Shown: positions 1-9,204 of the stretch, in pieces
How the letters are laid out: each line of letters begins with the position of its first letter
How positions within the stretch are numbered: position 1 is the stretch's first letter
NCBI RefSeq assembly: GCF_029814825.1
Contig: NZ_CP122379.1
Coordinates: 3,202,501 to 3,266,500, forward strand
Direction: 5' to 3'
Source of the DNA: Aequorivita marisscotiae
Lineage (GTDB): Bacteria > Bacteroidota > Bacteroidia > Flavobacteriales > Flavobacteriaceae
DNA length: 64,000 bases
Notes under the pieces: generated by a model
What the model was told of the DNA's origin: nothing
Seen by the model: the letters and a program-made list of their open reading frames with translations, nothing else
Database searches by the model: none
Program-made: the position numbers and the translations under genes

Positions 1-2
1 AC

Positions 3-833
3 TATTACGACGCCGCCGATGCCAGTGGCTTAAGTGAGGCAATGACCGAAGTAGCATCAGAAACTGTAGATAAGCCAAAGGGAAATCACGGAGTTTATGC
101 TACAATGAACGGTAAAGCCATAGATGCCTTGGTTACTGCATATAAAGCAGGCACCAAAAATAAAGCCGGAGGCACGCGCACCTATCGCGACACTTCCTTT
201 GTGTATTTACCGCAAGAAACCTACGACCTTGAAATACGTCCCTTAGAAAATTCAAGAGTAGAACCCATTATTTTAAAAGGAATTAGAACCTCCAACGATA
301 ACAAAACCTATAGTATTATAAGTTTTGATGGTGGCAAGTTTGCCGTAACCTCTACCAATAATGGGGAAGGCTGGGATAGTACCGTAAAGATTCTGGATGC
401 CGATGGAAAAACAGTTGGCGGTGGTCGTACTTACGGCAGAACTAAGGAATTTGAATTAAACGCAGGCACATACAGCGTTGTATTGCAAGCTATTAAACTA
501 AATGGAATACATACCAAAGCCAAGGTAGAAAATCAAGTTGTAACCGCCGGGCAAACCACTGCTGTAGATTATAATTTTGAGTCGGGCACCCTAGAAGTTG
601 TGCCAATGGGCGGAGGTAAAAATATAGATGCCACAGTTAATATTATTGAGGTAAACTCCCGTACTAGCGTAGGCGGCGGAAGATCATACGATCGAGGTGT
701 AAAAATGAATATAAACCCAGGAACTTATGAAATAAAAGTCCGAGCACTGAAAAAAACAGGTTTTAGCGGCGATAAATCGGCGACGGTAACTGTTAAAAAA
801 GGGGAAGCTATAAAGCAAACGTTCAACTATTAA
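3..833 (+). CDS. VWA-domain protein, C-terminal part with three beta-sandwich repeats (5' partial)
   Basis: The reading frame is open to the window edge, so the ATG at 42 is not the real start. The first residues (YYDAADASGLSEAMTEVA) look like the last helix of a von Willebrand A domain. Behind it come three related modules of about 80-90 residues, two of which carry the signature GGGR(T/S)Y followed by a (L)NAGTY or INPGTY turn; the first has GGTRTYRD and LPQETYDLEI. Such PEGA/carboxypeptidase-like repeats sit extracellularly or in the periplasm. It ends 9 bp before the next gene. Function beyond a surface or periplasmic binding role is unknown. The VWA part is inferred from a short stretch only. 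Confidence 0.6.
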   Translation, partial: YYDAADASGLSEAMTEVASETVDKPKGNHGVYATMNGKAIDALVTAYKAGTKNKAGGTRTYRDTSFVYLPQETYDLEIRPLENSRVEPIILKGIRTSNDNKTYSIISFDGGKFAVTSTNNGEGWDSTVKILDADGKTVGGGRTYGRTKEFELNAGTYSVVLQAIKLNGIHTKAKVENQVVTAGQTTAVDYNFESGTLEVVPMGGGKNIDATVNIIEVNSRTSVGGGRSYDRGVKMNINPGTYEIKVRALKKTGFSGDKSATVTVKKGEAIKQTFNY

Positions 834-842
834 TTGTGAAAC

Positions 843-1472
843 ATGAATTATAATATATGTACTTTTTTTATAGTATTCTTTGGTTCACTACTTACTGTGG
901 GAGCCCAAAGTGAATTGGGTGAAGGTTTTTTTTCACCAAATACAACAGAAGCCGAAACACTCTATTTATACGACATTCCAAACAGCAGAGCGGGCAGTCA
1001 GGAACGCCCTATAGACAGCATTACATTTATAAAGCGATATGCCAATCATGTGGATGGCATTGGTTACGCTCCTGAAGGTTTTGCTCCATTTAACGAAAAG
1101 TTGGATTATGGTGTTTTTTTAATTAGAGTAAAGCGATTGGGCCGGGATTATCACGAAATTATCATCAATGAAGAAACTGGCAAAACGGCTTATGTATCTG
1201 CTTGGCAAGGGAATTTCATAACCTGGGGCGAGTTTTTATTAAATTGCCATTCGGTGGAATTTATAGACAAAAATCAAAAAGTATTCGATAATCCAATGAT
1301 AAAATCTGCCGGAAGAGTGGTGAGTCCCACAAATTTTAGGGCTCGCTACATTATGGGCGATTGGATGGAAGTAGAAATATTGGCAGACGATTACAACACT
1401 GTAAAGGGAAAAGGCTGGATACGTTGGAAAAAGGACGACAAACTGCTGATTAATTCAAATTTATTTTCCTGA
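843..1472 (+). CDS. Secreted hypothetical protein, paralogue of the next gene
   Basis: 209 aa with a Sec signal peptide (hydrophobic stretch at residues 5-20, likely cut after VGAQ). The C-terminal ~120 residues align by eye with the C-terminus of the protein at 1605-2603: both have (Y/F)G(V/I)F..(R/K)VK.LGR, a .GE.LL segment, and end with GKGWIRWK..D(Q/K)L. I do not recognise the family. It is probably exported to the periplasm or outer membrane and probably co-transcribed with the VWA protein upstream (9 bp gap). Confidence 0.6.
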   Translation: MNYNICTFFIVFFGSLLTVGAQSELGEGFFSPNTTEAETLYLYDIPNSRAGSQERPIDSITFIKRYANHVDGIGYAPEGFAPFNEKLDYGVFLIRVKRLGRDYHEIIINEETGKTAYVSAWQGNFITWGEFLLNCHSVEFIDKNQKVFDNPMIKSAGRVVSPTNFRARYIMGDWMEVEILADDYNTVKGKGWIRWKKDDKLLINSNLFS

Positions 1473-1561
1473 TTTCAACTCAGACCTACGAGGAAGTTTT
1501 GCAGAAAAGCAACACAATGCCTTGCAGGTAAATACATTCAAAAAAAATATCACGTCTCACA

Positions 1562-1600
1562 TCTAATGTCTAATGTCTAATGTCTAATGTCTAATGTCTA
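1562..1600 (+). repeat. Heptanucleotide tandem repeat TCTAATG, 5.6 copies
   Basis: Five exact copies of TCTAATG plus a partial TCTA lie directly before the ATG at 1605. A 7-bp unit is not a multiple of three, and it lies in the leader rather than in the reading frame, so copy-number slippage would change spacing to the start codon or promoter rather than the protein. Confidence 0.9.
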
Positions 1601-1604
1601 AAAA

Positions 1605-2603
1605 ATGAAAAACTTCTTTAAACCCGCCAAAATCGCCTTTTATATTTTAATGCTTATTACCTTTTTTATTGCTGGGCTGTATTTTGCCGGACTTATAGGA
1701 GCAGGGAAAGGACAAGGTTTGGCAGGCGGTGCCATTGTTTTGGGTTATGGGGTTCTCTTTGGGGGTATCGCTTTTATTGCTTCATTTTTTATTGCCTACT
1801 TTGTTTCCCATAAATTTATTGTAAACGCCAATATTGTATTGCTGGTAATAATTATAATTTCCTACGGTATAACCCATTACCGGTACAAACAGCGCCAAAA
1901 AGAAAAGGATAAAACCGAACAATTTCAATCTATTCCCACTACGCCAACCAAGCAGACGGAGCCCATTGGTATGGTAACATATTATAAAAATGATGCATCT
2001 AATTACACATCGATAAAAAATTCATTAAATGTAAATAACGATTTGGGCATCGGGTTTTTTAAGCCAAACTTTTTTCAATTCCCTACCCTATTCTTTTATG
2101 GAAATGTGACACAAGAAAAATCGGTATTCCAGCATACCCCCACAGATAGCCTGGCGTTGGGGAGAGATCAGTTTGGAGATTTCGCACTTATATCTGCTCC
2201 CCCCTGGCTTTGGCCGGAGGCTATGAATACATCTTTTGGCATTTTTTATTTTAAGGTGAAAACTCTTGGGCGCGAATTTATTGAAGTAGAAGTGAATTCC
2301 AAAACTGGGCAAACATCCTACCTCAATAAACACAATGGGGAGTTATTATTTTGGGCCGAATTTTTATTAACGGCTTCCTCACTTAATTTTATTGAAGGAA
2401 AAACACAAATTCCCAAAGAAAAACCTCTGGATTATGCAGGAGATATTAATACCCCTTTTGTGCATTTAACACCGTTGCAAGTAAAGGAAGATTGGATTCA
2501 GGTAATTTTAAAAGATAAAAATTATCGCGAATTGGGAAAAGGTTGGATCCGCTGGAAAATGAACGACCAATTAGTAGTAAAATACCAATTGCCCAACATT
2601 TAA
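1605..2603 (+). CDS. Membrane-anchored hypothetical protein, paralogue of the previous gene
   Basis: 332 aa. Three hydrophobic segments at about residues 9-31, 41-66 and 73-91 are followed by a charged linker (KQRQKEKDK) and a soluble domain. The C-terminal ~120 residues match the preceding secreted protein, ending GKGWIRWKMNDQL. It appears that the same soluble domain is delivered once by a signal peptide and once by membrane helices. No known family is recognised. The start follows a heptanucleotide repeat; no other ATG fits the helices better. Confidence 0.6.
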   Translation: MKNFFKPAKIAFYILMLITFFIAGLYFAGLIGAGKGQGLAGGAIVLGYGVLFGGIAFIASFFIAYFVSHKFIVNANIVLLVIIIISYGITHYRYKQRQKEKDKTEQFQSIPTTPTKQTEPIGMVTYYKNDASNYTSIKNSLNVNNDLGIGFFKPNFFQFPTLFFYGNVTQEKSVFQHTPTDSLALGRDQFGDFALISAPPWLWPEAMNTSFGIFYFKVKTLGREFIEVEVNSKTGQTSYLNKHNGELLFWAEFLLTASSLNFIEGKTQIPKEKPLDYAGDINTPFVHLTPLQVKEDWIQVILKDKNYRELGKGWIRWKMNDQLVVKYQLPNI

Positions 2604-2615
2604 ACACATGAAAAG

Positions 2616-2641
2616 TAGCGTTTTAACGCCGCTATTTTTTT
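2616..2641 (+). terminator. Rho-independent terminator after the paralogue pair
   Basis: TAGCG (2616-2620) and CGCTA (2630-2634) form a short stem followed by a run of seven T. It sits 13 bp after the stop codon of the upstream gene and before the ftsK promoter. The stem is only 5 bp, so efficiency is uncertain. Confidence 0.5.
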
Positions 2642-2658
2642 ATAAAATTTTATTTAGC

Positions 2659-2685
2659 TTGTGCCGTTGTATATTTGTATTTTTG
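2659..2685 (+). promoter_or_regulatory. Bacteroidetes-type promoter of ftsK
   Basis: TATTTTTG at 2678-2685 fits the -7 consensus TAnnTTTG, followed by CA; a second overlapping match, TATATTTG, is at 2670-2677. A TTG at 2659-2661 could serve as the -33 element. The position supports the ATG at 2709 as the ftsK start, since the earlier in-frame GTG at 2661 would lie inside the promoter. Confidence 0.55.
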
Positions 2686-2708
2686 CAGCAAATACAACCG
2701 CTCCATTA

Positions 2709-5060
2709 ATGGCCAAAAAAAAGAAGAAAACAACTAAAGCTCCGCGTAAAAAAATAGGTTTTTCGCTATCCAAACAACAAAAGATACTTTTGGGTAGCTT
2801 TTTGTTTTTATTGGGGCTTGCATTGGTGTTCTCTTTTATTTCTTACTTTTTTACGTGGCAGGCAGACCAAAGTGAATTAGGAAATTTTGCCGAGCGCAAT
2901 CTTCCCACCCAAAACTGGCTCAACAAATTTGGCGCAAATGTGGCGCACTTTTTTATCTACGACGGCTTTGGTATTTCGGCTTTTATTTTTGCCTTTTTAG
3001 TAGCACTCACTGGTGTTTATTATTTTTTCGATTACCTTAAAAAGCAACTAATAAAATTTTGGTTTTGGGGATTGTTATTAATGCTTTGGGCCTCTGTTTT
3101 TTTCGGATTTTTCGGGGGTGAAGCTACCATTTTTAGTGGAATCGTAGGATTTGAAACAAACGATATTTTACAAGATTATTTAGGCTTAATCGGCGCTATG
3201 TTGGTCATGGTTTTTGTCCTTATTTTTTATTTGGTCGTAAGGCTTAAATTAACTCCAGAGATGGCAATTAGCCTATTTAGCAATACGAAAGAACAAATAG
3301 CTTCAGAATTTATTTCAGGTGAAACTGAGAAAACTACTGCCAAAAAAGTTTCAGAAGAAGAAGAAACATCCGAAACGAAAAAACCTGCACCCATCATTGA
3401 GGAAAAGGCAACACCAAAACCACCCGTAGTAGAAAAATTAATTTTAAAATCTGATGTTGAAGGCGATGTAGAAATGGAGGTAGAACAAACCGCTGACGAG
3501 GAAGAAATTGAAAATTTAAGCAATAAATTAGTCAAGGATTTTGGTGAATTCGATCCCAAACTGGAGCTCAGTAATTATAAATTCCCCAATTTAGAACTAC
3601 TTCGCGATTATACTATTGGCGCTGGCATAACAATAGACCAAGAAGAACTTGAAGAAAATAAAAACCGCATAGTTGAAACGCTCAACAATTATAAAATAGG
3701 TATTGCAAATATAAAAGCTACCGTTGGCCCAACGGTTACCTTATATGAAATTGTGCCTGATGCGGGGATTCGAATTTCAAAAATTAAAAACCTCGAGGAC
3801 GATATTGCGCTTTCGCTTTCCGCTTTGGGAATCAGAATTATTGCGCCTATTCCGGGTCGCGGCACTATTGGTATTGAAGTACCCAATAAAAACGCCAAAA
3901 TTGTTTCGATGCGTTCGGTGATTGCATCGGCAAAATTTCAAAATGCCGAAATGGAACTTCCCATCGCCTTTGGAAAAACCATTAGCAACGAAACTTTTGT
4001 AGTAGATCTTGCCAAAATGCCGCATATGTTAATGGCAGGCGCAACGGGTCAAGGAAAATCGGTTGGGTTAAACGCTGTATTAACTTCACTTTTATATAAA
4101 AAACATCCCGCAGAAGTAAAATTTATTTTGGTAGATCCAAAAAAGGTAGAACTTACGCTTTTCAACAAAATTGAGCGCCATTATTTAGCAAAATTGCCGG
4201 ATACCGAAGAGGCAATTATTACCGATACAAACAAGGTTATACACACATTAAATTCACTGTGTATTGAAATGGATGCGCGCTACGATTTATTGAAAGACGC
4301 AATGGTGCGTAATATTAAGGAATACAACACCAAGTTTAAAAACAGGAAGTTAAACCCAAATGAAGGCCATCGATTTTTACCGTACATTGTCCTGATAATA
4401 GACGAATTTGCCGATTTAATAATGACCGCCGGAAAGGAGGTTGAAACGCCAATAGCCCGCTTGGCACAGCTGGCACGTGCTATCGGAATTCATTTAATAA
4501 TTGCTACCCAGCGACCTTCGGTTAACGTAATTACGGGAATTATAAAAGCCAACTTCCCGGCGCGAATTGCGTTTAGAGTAACTAGCAAAATTGATTCACG
4601 TACCATTTTAGACAATTCGGGAGCCGATCAACTTATTGGGCGTGGCGATATGCTTTATACCCAAGGTAACGAGTTAACCCGTATTCAATGTGCCTTTGTA
4701 GATACGCCCGAAGTTGCCGATATCACAGATTTTATCGGGTCGCAAAAAGCGTATCCCGATGCTTATCTATTACCTGAATATGTAGGTGAAGAGGGTGGCA
4801 CAACTATTGATAATGACATATCGGAACGCGACAAACTATTTCGCGAAGCCGCAGAAGTATTGGTAATTGCACAACAAGGTTCGGCTTCATTATTGCAGCG
4901 AAAGCTAAAATTGGGGTATAACCGGGCGGGCAGAATAATAGACCAAATGGAAGCGGCCGGAATTGTTGGTCCCTTTGAGGGCAGTAAGGCACGCCAGGTT
5001 TTGGTTCCCACAATTGACGCATTAAATCAACTATTAGATAACGAAACTAATGATAATTAA
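2709..5060 (+). CDS. ftsK: DNA translocase FtsK/SpoIIIE
   Basis: About 783 aa from the ATG at 2709. A basic N-terminus is followed by four membrane helices within the first ~190 residues, an acidic linker with many Glu/Lys residues, and the motor: Walker A GATGQGKS near residue 445, Walker B LIIDEFADLI near 560, and a C-terminal winged-helix gamma domain (GYNRAGRIIDQMEAAGIVGP). FtsK pumps chromosome DNA through the division septum and activates XerCD at dif. An in-frame GTG at 2661 would add 16 residues but overlaps the promoter. It is followed at once by lolA. Confidence 0.95.
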   Translation: MAKKKKKTTKAPRKKIGFSLSKQQKILLGSFLFLLGLALVFSFISYFFTWQADQSELGNFAERNLPTQNWLNKFGANVAHFFIYDGFGISAFIFAFLVALTGVYYFFDYLKKQLIKFWFWGLLLMLWASVFFGFFGGEATIFSGIVGFETNDILQDYLGLIGAMLVMVFVLIFYLVVRLKLTPEMAISLFSNTKEQIASEFISGETEKTTAKKVSEEEETSETKKPAPIIEEKATPKPPVVEKLILKSDVEGDVEMEVEQTADEEEIENLSNKLVKDFGEFDPKLELSNYKFPNLELLRDYTIGAGITIDQEELEENKNRIVETLNNYKIGIANIKATVGPTVTLYEIVPDAGIRISKIKNLEDDIALSLSALGIRIIAPIPGRGTIGIEVPNKNAKIVSMRSVIASAKFQNAEMELPIAFGKTISNETFVVDLAKMPHMLMAGATGQGKSVGLNAVLTSLLYKKHPAEVKFILVDPKKVELTLFNKIERHYLAKLPDTEEAIITDTNKVIHTLNSLCIEMDARYDLLKDAMVRNIKEYNTKFKNRKLNPNEGHRFLPYIVLIIDEFADLIMTAGKEVETPIARLAQLARAIGIHLIIATQRPSVNVITGIIKANFPARIAFRVTSKIDSRTILDNSGADQLIGRGDMLYTQGNELTRIQCAFVDTPEVADITDFIGSQKAYPDAYLLPEYVGEEGGTTIDNDISERDKLFREAAEVLVIAQQGSASLLQRKLKLGYNRAGRIIDQMEAAGIVGPFEGSKARQVLVPTIDALNQLLDNETNDN

Positions 5061-5061
5061 A

Positions 5062-5700
5062 ATGAAGAAAATCAGTCTGCTATTAATCGCACTTACACTT
5101 ACAACTATCGCACAGGCGCAAGATGCCAAGTCGTTGCTAAAAGAAGTTTCTGAAAAAGTTAAAAGCTACGATAATATTGCAATCGACTTTAAATACAACT
5201 TGAATAACAGCAAAGAAAACGTAAACCAAGAAACTCGTGGCGATGTAACGCTACAGGGAGATAAGTACGTTTTAAATATGCTCGGAACTACTCGTATTTT
5301 TGACGGAAAAAATATTTATACTATTGTTCCCGAAGATGAAGAAGTAACCATTTCGGCTTATAATCCAAAGGACGATAAAGATATTACGCCTTCAAAAATG
5401 TTGACTTTTTACGAAAAGGGATACAACTATAAAATGGATATTGAGCAAAATGTAAAGGGTAGAAAAATTCAGTATATTAAACTTATCCCAATCGATTCAA
5501 AAGCTGAAATTAAAGATATTCTTTTAGGTGTAGATGTTCAAACAAAGCATATTTACAAGCTTATACAAACAGATTCCAAAGGAACAAAATACACCCTTAC
5601 CGTTAATTCCTTTAAAACAAATCAACCTGTTTCCAAAACCTTGTTTACTTTTGATGAGGCCAAATATAAAAAGGACGGCTACTACATAAATAAGCTATAA
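5062..5700 (+). CDS. lolA: Outer-membrane lipoprotein carrier protein LolA
   Basis: About 212 aa with a signal peptide (KKISLLLIALTLTTIAQAQ). The mature part has the LolA pattern of an open beta-barrel that carries lipoproteins across the periplasm: SEKVKSYDNIAIDFKY, then (G)DVTLQGDKYVLNM and a late SFKTNQPVSKTLFTFD. An ATG at 5050 overlaps the ftsK stop, but the ATG at 5062 gives the cleaner signal peptide. It is coupled to ftsK and lies 8 bp before the LptF/G permease, an envelope-assembly partner. Confidence 0.88.
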   Translation: MKKISLLLIALTLTTIAQAQDAKSLLKEVSEKVKSYDNIAIDFKYNLNNSKENVNQETRGDVTLQGDKYVLNMLGTTRIFDGKNIYTIVPEDEEVTISAYNPKDDKDITPSKMLTFYEKGYNYKMDIEQNVKGRKIQYIKLIPIDSKAEIKDILLGVDVQTKHIYKLIQTDSKGTKYTLTVNSFKTNQPVSKTLFTFDEAKYKKDGYYINKL

Positions 5701-5708
5701 ACGCATAA

Positions 5709-7715
5709 GTGAAAATACTAGACAGGTACATATTGGTTACATATTTGAAGACGTTTTTAAGCGTCTTCATTATTTTAATGTTCATATTTGTCCTGCAGAC
5801 CATTTGGTTATATATTTCTGAACTTGCCGGCAAGGATTTAGATGTTTGGATTATATTAAAATTTCTTTGGTATGTTTCACCCAGATTAATTCCGTTGGTA
5901 TTGCCGCTTACCATTTTGGTAACTTCCTTAATGGTTTTTGGGAGCTTCGCCGAAAAATACGAGTTTGCCGCCATGAAATCTACCGGCATTTCCTTACAAC
6001 GTGCCATGGGTGGGGTTATTGGCTTTATTGTAGTACTTTCAATTACTGCGTTTTTTTTCGCCAACAGCGTTATCCCCTATTCTGAATACAAGTGGCAGAA
6101 TTTACGGCGAAATATCTCGCAATTTCAACCTTCGATGGTTATTTCCGAAGGACAATTTAGCCAGATTGGAGAGTTGTTCAATATAAAAGTGGAAGAGAAA
6201 AGTGGCGATAGAGGCCAATTTTTAAAAGATGTAGTAATCCATAAAAAGAATGAAGCGAAACCCAATGGCAATTTTACCGTAATTATTGCAAACAACGGCG
6301 AGCTTGCTAGCCAAGAAGGCAGCAATACCCTTTCGCTTATTTTGAACGAAGGAAATTATTACGAAGAAATTCAAAGCAACAAACCCGGCCAACAAAAAGG
6401 GGAGCCTTTCGCAAAAAGCTATTTTGAAGAATACGCCATCAATATTGACCTTACAGAACTGAACAATCAGGACATTGATAAGGAAAATAATTTGAACAAT
6501 CAGAATATGTATAATATTAGCGAATTACACGTAGAAATTGATTCGCTTTCAAAAAGTTACAGTACCGACATTCAAAGCTACACTAAAAATATGTACTACC
6601 GTAGTGGTGTGGAAAAGTTTAAGGAAAACAATATAAGCGATACCGCAAAATTACCTGCTATAAACTCCATTCTCGAAATTTACAAACCTGCGCAACAGCT
6701 GCAAATAATTAAACTGGCATTAAACAACGCTAAAGGAACATTACAAACCGTTGATGCCAAAAAAGTAGAATTTAAAAACAAAACCAAAAGATTAAACAAG
6801 ACCGAAATTGCACTGCATGAAAAATATGCCTTGGGTGTTGCGTGTATTATTTTATTTTTTGTGGGGGCGCCGCTCGGAGCCATTATCAGAAAAGGCGGAA
6901 TGGGGTTACCGATGGTGGTGGCAATTTTACTCTTTTTAACCTATCATTTTATCGGAATATTTGCGAAAAACAGTGCCGAAGATGGCACCATGCATCCGTT
7001 TATTGCTACTTGGTTGAGCACGGCAATAATGTTTCCGCTAAGTATTTGGCTAACCTATCGCGCCACAACGGACCAAGGTATTTTTGATTTTGATAGCTTT
7101 ATGCAGCGAATTGGGCGTTTGTTTGGCAAAAAGCCATCGGAAGAAATAGCTGAAAAAGAGGAAATTTCCATCTTACTTACACAGCAGGAAAAAGCCTTGA
7201 TTTTATCGAGAACCGAAACCCAGCTTAAAGATATTGTAAAAAATTATCGTCAGTATGGTTATTCCGAAGAAGTACGAAACGCCGCTTTACAACAACTTAG
7301 CTTAAAGGGATATTCTGAAATGGAACTCAAAATGAGTGGCGATTTTGAGAATAGGGAATATTCTTCCGCCTTGCAAAGTTTTAAAGAATCTTCTAGTTTT
7401 TCAAAAAAAGCATTGGTTGCCTATTTCGCTTCCATTATTAGTGTTTTAGGAATGATTTTATTTAACAATATAGATTTAACCATGTCCGAAACCTTAAAAC
7501 TAATTTCTCAAATTGGGCAGATTATTTCGCTTGTTGCCTTATATGTTTTTGCAATTAAATCTCTTTTAAGCAGCTCAAAATTTTATAAAGTTTTAGGGAA
7601 AGATCAAGACACCGGTGCCTGGATAATATTTATGTTGCTAGGCCCCGTTATTTATGTGTTTCTTCACTTTAACCACATAAAGAAAATGAAGGAGGAATTA
7701 CAGATGATAAATTAA
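5709..7715 (+). CDS. LptF/LptG-family lipopolysaccharide export permease
   Basis: 668 aa with a GTG start. The N-terminus ILDRYILVTYLKTFL and the helix with PRLIPLVLPLTILVTSLMVFG are typical of LptF/LptG, the inner-membrane subunits of the LPS extraction ABC transporter. A periplasmic beta domain (~residues 110-370) and three further helices (~375-460) complete the family core. An extra ~190-residue C-terminal part with more hydrophobic segments is common in Bacteroidetes versions and absent from the ~360-aa proteobacterial proteins. Sequence alone does not separate LptF from LptG. Confidence 0.88.
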   Translation: MKILDRYILVTYLKTFLSVFIILMFIFVLQTIWLYISELAGKDLDVWIILKFLWYVSPRLIPLVLPLTILVTSLMVFGSFAEKYEFAAMKSTGISLQRAMGGVIGFIVVLSITAFFFANSVIPYSEYKWQNLRRNISQFQPSMVISEGQFSQIGELFNIKVEEKSGDRGQFLKDVVIHKKNEAKPNGNFTVIIANNGELASQEGSNTLSLILNEGNYYEEIQSNKPGQQKGEPFAKSYFEEYAINIDLTELNNQDIDKENNLNNQNMYNISELHVEIDSLSKSYSTDIQSYTKNMYYRSGVEKFKENNISDTAKLPAINSILEIYKPAQQLQIIKLALNNAKGTLQTVDAKKVEFKNKTKRLNKTEIALHEKYALGVACIILFFVGAPLGAIIRKGGMGLPMVVAILLFLTYHFIGIFAKNSAEDGTMHPFIATWLSTAIMFPLSIWLTYRATTDQGIFDFDSFMQRIGRLFGKKPSEEIAEKEEISILLTQQEKALILSRTETQLKDIVKNYRQYGYSEEVRNAALQQLSLKGYSEMELKMSGDFENREYSSALQSFKESSSFSKKALVAYFASIISVLGMILFNNIDLTMSETLKLISQIGQIISLVALYVFAIKSLLSSSKFYKVLGKDQDTGAWIIFMLLGPVIYVFLHFNHIKKMKEELQMIN

Positions 7716-7927
7716 TTTTTCTAAAAATTATAGGGTTTCGGCAGTACTTCCGACACCTCATAAATTTATAGTTTTATTGAATTTTAATTTTTAACCTTCA
7801 GTACTTCAGCAACACGATAACCAACCTATTTAATTATGTACTCCCGTATTGTTTTGGCCGGATATCGGTTACTTTTAAAATAACCAAAGTAAACTAATTT
7901 GGCATGGCTAATTATAGACGTTTCTAT

Positions 7928-7935
7928 TATCTTTG
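7928..7935 (+). promoter_or_regulatory. -7 promoter element of ribB
   Basis: TATCTTTG followed by CA matches the TAnnTTTG -7 consensus 19 bp before the chosen ATG at 7954. An in-frame TTG at 7933 falls inside this element, which argues against it as a start. I see no FMN riboswitch (RFN) signature in 7716-7953. Confidence 0.5.
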
Positions 7936-7953
7936 CACAACATATTTAAAGCT

Positions 7954-9102
7954 ATGATTTCCACAGAAAAAGAAAAATCAATTCAACTCAACACTATAGA
8001 AGAAGCCATTGAAGATATTCGCAATGGAAAGGTAATTATTGTTGTTGACGACGAAAACCGTGAAAACGAAGGAGATTTTATTGCCGCCGCCGAAATGGTA
8101 ACGCCAGAGATGATTAATTTTATGGCTACCCACGGACGCGGACTTATTTGCGCACCACTTACCGAAGAACGCTGCAAGGAGCTCGATTTAAATATGATGG
8201 TAGAAAACAACACCGTGCTTCACCATACGCAATTTACAGTTTCAATAGATTTAATTGGTCACGGTTGTACAACGGGAATATCTGTTCACGACCGATCTAA
8301 AACCATTAAATCGTTGGTTGAGGAAACCACCAAAGCTAGCGATTTGGGAAGGCCTGGGCATATTTTTCCGCTTCGTGCCAAACAAGGCGGTGTTTTAAGA
8401 AGAACGGGGCACACGGAAGCTGCAATAGATTTAGCGCGTCTTGCCGGCTTAAAGCCCGCTGGAATTTTAGTTGAAATTTTAAACGAAGACGGTACTATGG
8501 CACGTCTTCCCGAGTTAATAAAGGTTGCCAAAAAGTTTGATCTTAAACTTATTTCAATTGAAGATTTAGTGAAATACCGCATGGAGCACGATTCTTTAAT
8601 AGAAAAAAAGGAAGATTTTAAAATAAATACAAAATTTGGCGATTTTAGACTTCGCGCATATAAACAAACTACCAACGACCAAATTCATATTGCCCTTACA
8701 AAAGGCAATTGGAAGGAAAATGAACCCGTTTTAGTTCGTGTTAATGCCACCTTAGTAAATAGCGATATTTTAGGAACGCTTACCAACAACGCCGAACAAA
8801 AATTAGACGATATGTTTAATGTTCTGAATAAGGAAGGTAAAGGCGCTATTGTATTTATAAACCAGCAGAGCCAGTCTTTGAATTTACTGAGCAGATTAAA
8901 AGAGCTTAGAGAAAACCAAAAGCCAAATGAAATTGCCAAAGCACCCCGTATTGAAATGGATGCCAAAGATTTTGGAATTGGCGCTCAAATACTCCACGAC
9001 TTGGGAATACACAAAATTAAACTTCTCTCCAATAGCGAACAGACCAAACGTGTAGGGATGATTGGTTACGGTTTAGAAATAATGGAATACATTAAGTATT
9101 AA
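7954..9102 (+). CDS. ribB: 3,4-dihydroxy-2-butanone-4-phosphate synthase with degenerate GTP cyclohydrolase II domain
   Basis: 382 aa in RibBA layout. The N-terminal RibB half is complete: [29 protein letters not shown] and [24 protein letters not shown] are the acidic metal site and substrate loops that convert ribulose 5-phosphate to the riboflavin precursor. The C-terminal ~170 residues follow the RibA fold, but the three zinc cysteines of GTP cyclohydrolase II (GSQRCDCG region) are missing; no cysteine occurs after about residue 100. The RibA half is therefore probably inactive in that reaction, and a separate ribA would be expected elsewhere. Confidence 0.88.
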   Translation: MISTEKEKSIQLNTIEEAIEDIRNGKVIIVVDDENRENEGDFIAAAEMVTPEMINFMATHGRGLICAPLTEERCKELDLNMMVENNTVLHHTQFTVSIDLIGHGCTTGISVHDRSKTIKSLVEETTKASDLGRPGHIFPLRAKQGGVLRRTGHTEAAIDLARLAGLKPAGILVEILNEDGTMARLPELIKVAKKFDLKLISIEDLVKYRMEHDSLIEKKEDFKINTKFGDFRLRAYKQTTNDQIHIALTKGNWKENEPVLVRVNATLVNSDILGTLTNNAEQKLDDMFNVLNKEGKGAIVFINQQSQSLNLLSRLKELRENQKPNEIAKAPRIEMDAKDFGIGAQILHDLGIHKIKLLSNSEQTKRVGMIGYGLEIMEYIKY

Positions 9103-9204
9103 TTAGAAATCGCTACCTATTTAACTACGAACACAAATCTATTTTGTTCTCAGACGCGAATATAGAGGAAGTTCCAAATTATACACTTTACTTATCTGCA
9201 GGAA

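Noticed and set aside
2661..2708. Longer FtsK starting at GTG 2661
   Set aside because: Overlaps the -7 boxes and adds residues unlike FtsK starts.
7716..7953. FMN riboswitch before ribB
   Set aside because: None of the conserved RFN blocks is present.
9103..9204. Terminator between ribB and the convergent gene
   Set aside because: GAACA/TGTTC near 9130-9150 pairs weakly and has a bulge; not convincing.
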